NCBI GenBank assembly: GCA_017471125.1
Contig: JAFUWR010000321.1
Location: 1-6,230 of the forward strand
Direction: 5' to 3'
Origin: Clostridia bacterium
GTDB taxonomy: Bacteria; Bacillota; Clostridia; Christensenellales; Aristaeellaceae
Length of the DNA: 6,230 nt
The position numbers and the translations under genes were made by a program. The notes under the pieces are model-generated. The model saw nothing but the letters and a program-made list of their open reading frames with translations. It was not told where the DNA came from and did not search any database. Of the stretch, positions 1 through 5,065 are shown piece after piece (position 1 is the stretch's first letter; each line of letters starts with the position of its first letter).

Positions 1-21
1 GGAGTAGGCAGTAGGGAGTAG
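1..21. repeat. Heptamer tandem repeat, three units, cut by window edge
   Basis: Three adjoining 7-base units read GGAGTAG, GCAGTAG and GGAGTAG, differing at one position, followed by a purine-rich GGGGAGG stretch. The array begins at base 1, so it may continue upstream of the window. It has no coding content. It looks like a simple intergenic repeat, and no function can be assigned. Confidence 0.6.
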
Positions 22-60
22 GGGAGGACGTGTTGTAGGGTGCTGCCCCCAGCGCCCGTC

Positions 61-107
61 AGGCTCCCCTGCGTAGGGGGAGCTGTCAGCGAAGCTGACT
101 GAGGGGG
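61..107. repeat. Double-hairpin intergenic repeat element
   Basis: Two stem-loops lie side by side. The first pairs GCTCCCC (63-69) with GGGGAGC (77-83) around a 7-base loop. The second pairs GTCAGC (85-90) with GCTGAC (94-99) around the loop GAA, and is followed by TGAGGGGG. The arrangement resembles a dispersed double-hairpin repeat that I remember as abundant between genes in gut Clostridia; the family match is from memory. It is not followed by a T-tract, so an intrinsic terminator is unlikely. It may be a REP/MITE-like element that moves through a transposase encoded elsewhere. Confidence 0.65.
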
Positions 108-115
108 CGTCGTAG

Positions 116-133
116 GGGCGGCGTTGCGCGCCC
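116..133 (+). other. Hairpin immediately upstream of the MocR ribosome binding site
   Basis: GGGCG, one bulged G, then CG (116-123) pairs with CGCGCCC (127-133) around the loop TTG. The AAGGAGG ribosome binding site follows at 139-145. The stem could be a further dispersed repeat: the preceding GTAGGGGCG resembles another GC-rich intergenic repeat I recall from gut Clostridia. It could also be a leader structure that affects translation of the MocR gene. The pairing is visible but the role is a guess. No convincing promoter for the MocR gene was found in 1-151, so its promoter is either non-canonical or upstream of the window. Confidence 0.4.
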
Positions 134-151
134 GCCCGAAGGAGGAACGAA

Positions 152-1225
152 ATGAAAGGCGAGGAACCGAAATACCTGCAATTATACGCCGCGCTGCGCG
201 ACGAGATCATCCGCGGGGTATGGCCCTATGGCATGCGCTTGCCCTCGCGGCGGCAGGTGGCCCAGGAGCGCGGGCTGAGCGTGGTGACGGCGGAGCACAG
301 CTACGAGCTTCTCTGCCAGGAGGGCTACGCGGAGGCCCGCCCCCGCAGCGGCTATTTCGTCACCTACCGGGCCTCGGACGGCTTCGCGGCGGCGGACGCC
401 CCGCTCCGGCCCCACCCGGACGCCGCCACGGCGGAGGTCGGGGAGGAGCGCTTCCCCTTCACGGTGCTGGCCCGGGCCATGCGCAAGGTGCTGGCGGACT
501 ACGGCGAGGCCATACTGGACAAGGCCCCGAACATGGGCTGCGACACCCTGCGCGGGGCGCTGTCGCGCTACCTGGCCCGGAACCGGGGCATCGACGCCGC
601 GCCCGGCCAGATCGTCATCGGCGCGGGCGCGGAATACCTGTACGGCCTGGTGGTGGAGACGCTGGGCAACGGGCGGACCTTCGCCATCGAGTCCCCATCC
701 TATGAAAAGATCGAGCAGGTCTACCGGGCGCGGGGCGTGGCCTGCGACCTCCTGCCCCTGGGCAAGGACGGCATACGCTCCGCGGCCCTGCGGGGCACCG
801 GCGCCACGGTGCTGCACATCACGCCCTTCCGCAGCTTTCCCAGCGGCGTCACCGCCAGCGCCTCCAAGCGGGCCGAGTATGTGCGCTGGGCGGCGGAGGC
901 GGGGCGCTACATCGTCGAGGACGACTTCGAGTCCGAATTCTCGCTTTTGCGAAAGCCCGAGGAGACGGTGTTCGCCCTGTCGGATCGGGAGAACGTCATC
1001 TACCTAAACACCTTCTCCCGCACGGTGTCCTCCTCCCTGCGCGTGGGCTACATGGTGCTGCCCACGGCACTGCTGCCGCGGTTCGAGGCGCGGGTGGGCT
1101 TCTACTCCTGCACCGTCCCGGCCTTCGAGCAGCATGTGCTGGCCGAGCTCATCGACTCCGGCGACTTCGAGCGCCACATCAACCGCATCCGCCGCCGGAA
1201 GCGCCGCGGGGCGAACGATGCTTAG
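152..1225 (+). CDS. MocR/GabR-type transcriptional regulator, short and lacking the PLP lysine
   Basis: The product is a 357-residue regulator that fuses a GntR-type winged helix (about residues 7-75) to a fold-type I aminotransferase-like domain (about 100-350). Family hallmarks seen are the helix-turn-helix around LPSRRQVAQERGLSVVTAEH, the strand TPFRSFPSG (224-232), the PLP-pyridine aspartate in VEDDFESEF (D257) and the cofactor-lysine segment TFSRTVSSSLRVGYM. In that segment the usual Schiff-base lysine is R290 (codon CGC). The D257 to R290 spacing of 33 equals that of D279 and K312 in B. subtilis GabR, as I recall it, and F259 stands where GabR has Y281. MocR proteins are usually about 450-500 residues. 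This one ends in a basic tail (RIRRRKRRGANDA), so the small domain with the substrate-carboxylate arginine is absent. Such proteins normally sense PLP or a PLP-amino acid adduct. This one may bind PLP only non-covalently or may have lost catalysis. The ATG follows AAGGAGG with a 6-base spacer. Its target genes are unknown. Confidence 0.85.
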   Translation: MKGEEPKYLQLYAALRDEIIRGVWPYGMRLPSRRQVAQERGLSVVTAEHSYELLCQEGYAEARPRSGYFVTYRASDGFAAADAPLRPHPDAATAEVGEERFPFTVLARAMRKVLADYGEAILDKAPNMGCDTLRGALSRYLARNRGIDAAPGQIVIGAGAEYLYGLVVETLGNGRTFAIESPSYEKIEQVYRARGVACDLLPLGKDGIRSAALRGTGATVLHITPFRSFPSGVTASASKRAEYVRWAAEAGRYIVEDDFESEFSLLRKPEETVFALSDRENVIYLNTFSRTVSSSLRVGYMVLPTALLPRFEARVGFYSCTVPAFEQHVLAELIDSGDFERHINRIRRRKRRGANDA

Positions 1226-1250
1226 AGGTCGTTTGAGCGTCCAAAAACGT

Positions 1251-1283
1251 ACGATCCCCCGCCCGTAGGCAGGGGATCGTTTT
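1251..1283. terminator. Two-way intrinsic terminator between convergent genes
   Basis: ACGATCCCC (1251-1259) pairs perfectly with GGGGATCGT (1272-1280) around a 12-base loop. On the plus strand the stem runs into TTTT (1280-1283), 25 bases after the MocR stop. On the minus strand it is followed by ACGTTTTT and lies directly after the diguanylate cyclase stop. Both genes therefore end at this hairpin. The minus-strand T-run is the better of the two. Confidence 0.8.
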
Positions 1284-1286
1284 ACG

Positions 1287-2648
1287 TCAGCCCGCGCTGA
1301 TGGCGCAGCCGCAGCCGCCGCTGTGCTTGACCTGGTAAAGCGCCGCGTCCGCCCGGCGAAAGACGCTCTCCCGGTCGGTGGCCGCGTCGCCGTAGGCCGC
1401 GCCGCAGCTCACGTGGGTGGGCGGCAGGTCGTCGGCGACGGTCTGCAGGGCGTCGTTGATGCCGGCCACCTTCCGGCGCACCAGGTCCGCGTGGTCGGCG
1501 TTGGTGTGCACCATGATGACCGCGAACTCGTCGCCCCCGATGCGGCAGACGTAGTCCTGGGAGCGGAAGCTGTCCCGGATGACCGAGGCCACTCGCGTCA
1601 GGATGCGGTCGCCGGCCTCGTGGCCGTAGGTGTCGTTGATGGGCTTGAACTTGTCCACGTCGAACAGCAGCAGGCACGACGAGCGCCAGTCGGTGTTCTT
1701 CATGACGTAGTCGTAGCCGCCCCGGTTGTAGATGCCGGTCAGCTTGTCGTGGGTGGCGTCGAAGGCCAGCTTCTCCTTCTGCTCCCGGTGCTCCTCGTAC
1801 ATCAGGTTGTAGGTCCGGGCCAGGAACTGGAACTCGTTGGAGCCGCGGATGGGGATGGGCTCGTCCGCGCGGATGAACACCACCGCGCGCACCAGCGGGC
1901 TGATGACCAGCAGCAGCGTCGCCAGCAGCGTGATGAGTATGATGGAGATGGCCGAGATGATGAGCACCCGCTGCCGCGCCAGCATCGCGTCCAGCGCGTC
2001 GGCCTCGGCCCTCTGCCGCTGGTCGATCTCCTCGGCCAGCATGGTCAGGCATTTCTGGACGTTACGGCTGATGGCGTTCTTGCGGTAGTGGTACATGTCG
2101 TCGAACACCTTCGCCCGCGCGAGCTCCGCCTGCTTCTCCGGCGGCAGCAGCGCGTCCTCCTCCGTCAGCTCCACGCGCCGGATAGCCTCGGGGAAGTCGT
2201 TGTAGTCGTAGCCATTGGCCGCGACGGTCAGCCGCATGGCGTAGTACTCCCGGTCCATCAGCGCCACGGACTCCCGCATCGCCTCCGCCAAAGAAGCGTA
2301 GGCCGCGCTGTCGCCCAGGTAGGCGTGGATGCTCTCCAGGGCGCGGTCCCGCCGCCGGATGACGTCGGCCTCCTTGAAGTAGCTGTCCAGGTATTCCCGC
2401 TTGCCCGTCTCCACGAAGCAGCGCACCTGCTCCGTCAGGTAGTCCGAGCCCTCCTGCAGGTCGTCGGCGTCGCGCTCCCACTGGATGTAAAACTCCGTGT
2501 CCGACCGCATCCGGGAGTACCCGGACTTCACCATGAACGTCGCGAACAGCAAGAGCACCGACAGCACCAGCGTGGCGAAGGCCATGAAGTAGTGCAGGCT
2601 CCTGATGGACAGCCCCTTGGACCACGGACCGCGATGACGCTCGAACAC
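1287..2648 (-). CDS. Membrane-bound diguanylate cyclase (GGDEF) with extracytoplasmic helical sensor
   Basis: The 453-residue product should make cyclic di-GMP from two GTP at the cytoplasmic face of the membrane. In order it shows: a transmembrane helix (about 17-40); an outside, largely helical sensor (about 43-227) with a CHASE3/four-helix-like look (LTEQVRCFVETGKREYL); a second transmembrane helix (about 229-253); a degenerate HAMP-like linker (about 254-297); and a GGDEF domain (about 298-450). The active-site signature is intact at G371-F375 (IGGDEFAVI). The DKLTGIYNR entry motif starts at D301 and the metal-binding aspartate is in LLFDVDKFKPINDTYGH (D330). An RxxD product-inhibition site, RSQD (362-365), lies exactly five residues before GGDEF, so feedback control by c-di-GMP is expected. 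There is no EAL or HD-GYP domain. The start is GTG at 2648, set by GGGAGGT seven bases upstream; an ATG a few bases earlier is out of frame. The sensed signal is unknown. The gene lies in tandem behind the flavin reductase but has its own promoter. Confidence 0.93.
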   Translation of the reverse strand: MFERHRGPWSKGLSIRSLHYFMAFATLVLSVLLLFATFMVKSGYSRMRSDTEFYIQWERDADDLQEGSDYLTEQVRCFVETGKREYLDSYFKEADVIRRRDRALESIHAYLGDSAAYASLAEAMRESVALMDREYYAMRLTVAANGYDYNDFPEAIRRVELTEEDALLPPEKQAELARAKVFDDMYHYRKNAISRNVQKCLTMLAEEIDQRQRAEADALDAMLARQRVLIISAISIILITLLATLLLVISPLVRAVVFIRADEPIPIRGSNEFQFLARTYNLMYEEHREQKEKLAFDATHDKLTGIYNRGGYDYVMKNTDWRSSCLLLFDVDKFKPINDTYGHEAGDRILTRVASVIRDSFRSQDYVCRIGGDEFAVIMVHTNADHADLVRRKVAGINDALQTVADDLPPTHVSCGAAYGDAATDRESVFRRADAALYQVKHSGGCGCAISAG

Positions 2649-2655
2649 TTGCGCG

Positions 2656-2662
2656 ACCTCCC
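2656..2662 (-). promoter_or_regulatory. Ribosome binding site fixing a GTG start
   Basis: On the minus strand GGGAGGT stands seven bases before GTG at 2648. No in-frame ATG occurs until residue 22, inside the first transmembrane helix, so the GTG start is well supported. Confidence 0.75.
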
Positions 2663-2692
2663 ATATTGCGGCTAAAATTTGACGGAAATAAA

Positions 2693-2748
2693 AATAATTG
2701 CCCTAAATATTATAGCCGCTTTCGATGGAAAAGGCAAGGGCAATTATT
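2693..2748. repeat. Perfect 12-bp inverted repeat flanking the cyclase promoter
   Basis: AATAATTGCCCT (2693-2704) and AGGGCAATTATT (2737-2748) are perfect inverted copies 32 bp apart. After one mismatch the pairing continues for about four more A/T positions outward. On the minus strand one arm abuts the -35 box and the other covers the predicted transcription start and first transcribed bases. Because only one arm lies in the predicted transcript, the symmetry is more likely to act in DNA, as paired operators, than as an RNA hairpin. No cognate regulator can be named. Confidence 0.7.
2709..2737 (-). promoter_or_regulatory. Sigma-A-type promoter of the diguanylate cyclase gene
   Basis: On the minus strand TTGCCT (2732-2737) and a perfect TATAAT (2709-2714) are separated by 17 bp. 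Transcription should start near 2702, leaving a leader of about 54 bases before the GTG. The promoter sits in an AT-rich island within GC-rich DNA, just after the reductase terminator, so the cyclase can be expressed independently. Confidence 0.75.
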
Positions 2749-2759
2749 CTTATAGATCA

Positions 2760-2786
2760 AAGGCGGGAGGCCGTGCCTCCCGCCTT
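2760..2786 (-). terminator. Terminator of the flavin reductase gene
   Basis: An 11-bp perfect GC-rich stem, AAGGCGGGAGG (2760-2770) against CCTCCCGCCTT (2776-2786), encloses a 5-base loop, 13 bases after the reductase stop. On the minus strand the stem is followed by TTTGATCT, a weak T-run, so read-through toward the cyclase gene is possible. Confidence 0.7.
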
Positions 2787-2799
2787 AGTCGATGCGCGA

Positions 2800-4980
2800 T
2801 CAGCCCTCCTGGATGGCGGCGATCATGTGCTTCGCGGCGACGGAGCCGGAGTTCCAGGCGTAGCCCTGGGTCCAGCCGACGCCCTCGTAGTAGGGGTAGC
2901 TGAAGAAGCCGCCGCTGTCCTGGCCGGCGACGTACAGGCCCGGGATGGGCTGGTAGTCGCTGTTGACGGCCTGCAGGTTCTCGTTGACGCGGATGCCGTT
3001 GTAGGTGCCGTCGATGGCGGAGATGACGCGCACGGCGTAGTACGGGCCCTCGGCCAGGCTGGGCATCATGTCGGCGCGCTTGCCGAACAGCGGGTCCTCG
3101 CCGGTCTCGAGCACGGTCAGGTAGTCCGCGATGTTCTTCTTGTAGATCTCCTGGTCCGCGAAGCCGATGGCCTCGCCCAGGCCCTCAAGCGTGTCGGCCT
3201 TCCAGGCCTCGCCGGCCTCGAGGGCGGCCTCCATCTCGTCCTTGAGCGTGTAGTAGCTGGGCACGAGGATGCGCTTGCGGAGCATCAGGCTGTCGATGGT
3301 CTCCTCGGACAGTATGCCGTAGAGGCCCTTTTCGGTCATGGCGTCCAGCTGCTCCTGGGTGAACACCAGGTAGGCGTAGCCCACGCGCCGCAGGGCGGAC
3401 GCGCCGTAGGACAGGGCCTGGGTGACGAAGAACTCCTCGTTGACGAAGCGCTCGCCGGAGGGGTCCAGCGCCAGGAAGCCCGCCTGGTTGACGAACTTCA
3501 TGTAGCCCGCGTAGAAGTCCACCTTCTTGTTGGAGCAGAACTCCGCCAGGTGGGGGCTGACCTCGTCGGACAGGATCGCGCCGATCTCGAGGCACATGTT
3601 CACGCCGTCGCCCACGTTGGAGCTTAAACCGTTCAGGTAGAAGTTGTCGTGGCCGATGTACTTGCGCAGCATCTCGTCGTTGCCGCCGAAGCCGCCGGTG
3701 CAGACCAGGGTCTTCTTGGCGCGGACGGTGACCTTGGTGCCGTCCTGCTTCTCGGCCTCGACGCCCACCACCGCGCCGTCCTCGACGATCAGTTTCCTGG
3801 CAGTGGTCTCCAGCATCACGTTGACGCCTGCGGGCACGAGGAACTTGTCATACAGCACGTCGAACTTCATGGTGCCCTTGCCGGTGTCGTGGGCGGTGAC
3901 GCCCACGCCGGTGATGCCGGGGTCGTCGGTCTGGTCCCAGTACGCCTGCAGGCGGTCGGCGTTCGCGCCGGACACCTGGAGGATGTTGTAGACCAGCGGG
4001 CCGTTGGCGCGCCACTTGCAGAAGTCCATCAGCTCCCTAAAGGCGCTGTCCACGGTGTAGTCCGCCACGCCCGCCTCGATCTGCTGCTGGGACTGGATGC
4101 CCGCGAAGCCCGTGGAACACACGGAGGTGCCGCCCAGCTTGCCGGTCTTTTCCAGCACGATGGCGTCCACGCCGGCCTCGGTGGCCTCGATGGCGGCCAT
4201 GGTGCCCGCCGCGCCCGCGCCGATGATGACGATGTCGGTCTCATAGTTCTCCTCGGCGTCGGCCTTGGGGACGGGCTTCATGAAGTCCGCGGGGTTCGCG
4301 CCCGCCGCCTCGAGGGCCTGGGTCACGCCGTTGATGATGGCGCGGCTGGTCAGGGTCGCGCCGGTGACCACGTCCACTGCGATGGACTGGTTCTCCACGA
4401 TGGCCGCGGGGATGCGCTCGACGCAGGGGTCGGTGAAGCCGGGGGTGTCGGAGGTAGAGACCACCTCGACGGACAGGATGCTGCTCTCGTCCACGGTCAC
4501 GGCCACCTGGGTGGGCTCGATGATGGCGGGGGAGCCGAAGCGCTCGCCCTCGATGGAGCCCTTCTGCCACTTGCCGTAGGCCTCGCCGGTGTAGGTGCCG
4601 GGGGTCATGGCGGCGGCGGTGGCCTCCGCGGGCGCGGCGGCGCCGAGGGTCTGGCCGCTGGCCTCAAGCGCGGCCTTGGCGGCGGTCAGTATGGCGGTGG
4701 AGGAGATGGTGCAGCCGGACACCACGTCCACCTCCACGGAGTTGGCGTTGACCATCATGCCGGGCATCAGCTCCACGGCCATCTGGCCCACGCCGGGGGT
4801 CTCGTTGGGTCCGTCGATGGCCACGTCGGTCAGCACGCCGTCCTCGATGGTCAGCGTGACGGTCACCTCGCCGCCGAAGCCCTGCTCCGTGGCGGACCAG
4901 GTGTTGCCCGCCTCGGCGAAGGCCGCGACGCAGGACAGCGCCAGGCACAGCGCCAGCGCGAGCGACAGGATCTTCCTCAT
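2800..4980 (-). CDS. Secreted flavin reductase, tandem FMN-binding domains plus FAD fumarate-reductase-like domain
   Basis: This 726-residue protein is probably an extracytoplasmic reductase that passes electrons through flavins to an organic acceptor. A Sec signal peptide (MRK, then a hydrophobic run) is likely cut after A20-F21-A22. Two FMN_bind domains follow (about 28-106 and 126-226). Each carries the ApbE flavinylation motif D-x-x-[ST]-G-A-T: DVVSGCT (85-91, with Cys for Ala) and a perfect DVVTGAT (203-209). The FAD domain begins with the Rossmann motif IIGAGAAGT (252-260); E277 is the ribose-binding acid and LGGTS follows. GERFVNE supplies R511, matching the catalytic acid of the fumarate reductase/SdhA superfamily. 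The fumarate-type C-terminal H-G-x-x-R motif is absent: after GLYVAGQDSGG the chain reads FFSYPYYEGVGWTQG. The substrate is therefore probably not fumarate. No CxxCH haem motif is present, so electrons must arrive through flavins. No apbE or membrane electron donor lies in the window. GAGGAGGT stands six bases before the ATG. A MerR-type promoter precedes it. Confidence 0.88.
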   Translation of the reverse strand: MRKILSLALALCLALSCVAAFAEAGNTWSATEQGFGGEVTVTLTIEDGVLTDVAIDGPNETPGVGQMAVELMPGMMVNANSVEVDVVSGCTISSTAILTAAKAALEASGQTLGAAAPAEATAAAMTPGTYTGEAYGKWQKGSIEGERFGSPAIIEPTQVAVTVDESSILSVEVVSTSDTPGFTDPCVERIPAAIVENQSIAVDVVTGATLTSRAIINGVTQALEAAGANPADFMKPVPKADAEENYETDIVIIGAGAAGTMAAIEATEAGVDAIVLEKTGKLGGTSVCSTGFAGIQSQQQIEAGVADYTVDSAFRELMDFCKWRANGPLVYNILQVSGANADRLQAYWDQTDDPGITGVGVTAHDTGKGTMKFDVLYDKFLVPAGVNVMLETTARKLIVEDGAVVGVEAEKQDGTKVTVRAKKTLVCTGGFGGNDEMLRKYIGHDNFYLNGLSSNVGDGVNMCLEIGAILSDEVSPHLAEFCSNKKVDFYAGYMKFVNQAGFLALDPSGERFVNEEFFVTQALSYGASALRRVGYAYLVFTQEQLDAMTEKGLYGILSEETIDSLMLRKRILVPSYYTLKDEMEAALEAGEAWKADTLEGLGEAIGFADQEIYKKNIADYLTVLETGEDPLFGKRADMMPSLAEGPYYAVRVISAIDGTYNGIRVNENLQAVNSDYQPIPGLYVAGQDSGGFFSYPYYEGVGWTQGYAWNSGSVAAKHMIAAIQEG

Positions 4981-4986
4981 GAAAAT

Positions 4987-4994
4987 ACCTCCTC
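4987..4994 (-). promoter_or_regulatory. Strong ribosome binding site of the flavin reductase
   Basis: On the minus strand GAGGAGGT, a nearly ideal anti-16S match, is followed by six bases and ATG at 4980. This suggests high translation once the gene is transcribed. Confidence 0.8.
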
Positions 4995-5014
4995 ATTTAT
5001 AATAATATCACCGT

Positions 5015-5047
5015 AAAAAATATAGCACCTCAAACAGTTTGAGATGC
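5015..5047 (-). terminator. Possible merR terminator overlapping the reductase operator
   Basis: If merR is read past its stop, the same dyad folds as an RNA stem of up to 11 bp with one U-G pair (arms within 5025-5035 and 5037-5047). It is followed by TATATTTTTT on the minus strand, the T-run being 5015-5020. This has the form of an intrinsic terminator 19 bases after the merR stop. The tiny loop means the top of the stem must open. The operator reading of these bases is better supported, but both can be true. Confidence 0.5.
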
Positions 5048-5049
5048 AA
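5019..5049 (-). promoter_or_regulatory. MerR-type promoter and operator of the flavin reductase
   Basis: On the minus strand TTGCAT (-35, 5044-5049) and TATATT (-10, 5019-5024) are separated by 19 bp rather than 17. The spacer begins with the perfect dyad CTCAAACTGTTTGAG (5029-5043, centre 5036), and GCA/TGC at the outer ends extends the symmetry to 5025-5047. Over-long 19-bp spacers with a dyad starting at the -35 box are the hallmark of promoters that MerR-family proteins untwist to activate. The half-site CTCAAA resembles the CTCAAG half-sites of SoxR-type operators. The predicted start is near 5012. The obvious regulator is the MerR protein encoded directly upstream. Confidence 0.8.
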
Positions 5050-5065
5050 GTGGGAATTAACAAAT

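Noticed and set aside
61..107. CRISPR repeat or intrinsic terminator at the double hairpin
   Set aside because: There is no repeat-spacer periodicity and no T-run after either stem.
124..705. Alternative frame overlapping the MocR gene
   Set aside because: It is Arg/Gly/Pro-rich with no domain, while the overlapping frame has the GntR and aminotransferase motifs and a proper ribosome binding site.
1323..2675. Long plus-strand open frame (450 codons) opposite the diguanylate cyclase
   Set aside because: It is antisense to a gene with an intact GGDEF motif, and its composition (Val/His/Gln/Arg repeats) is that of a shadow frame.
2725..3627. Plus-strand open frame of 300 codons starting in the intergenic region
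   Set aside because: It runs through the reductase terminator and then antisense to the reductase, with no recognisable domain.
4930..4978. Lipoprotein signal in the flavin reductase (Cys17 in LALSC)
   Set aside because: The residues at -3 and -2 of C17 (A and L) fit the lipobox poorly, whereas an AxA signal peptidase I site follows at A20-F21-A22. A secreted form is favoured, though a lipoprotein is not fully excluded.
3649..5016. Long plus-strand open frame (455 codons) opposite the flavin reductase
   Set aside because: It is antisense to a gene with clear signal peptide, FMN and FAD motifs, has low-complexity Gly/His/Val-rich content and matches no family. It is a by-product of high GC.
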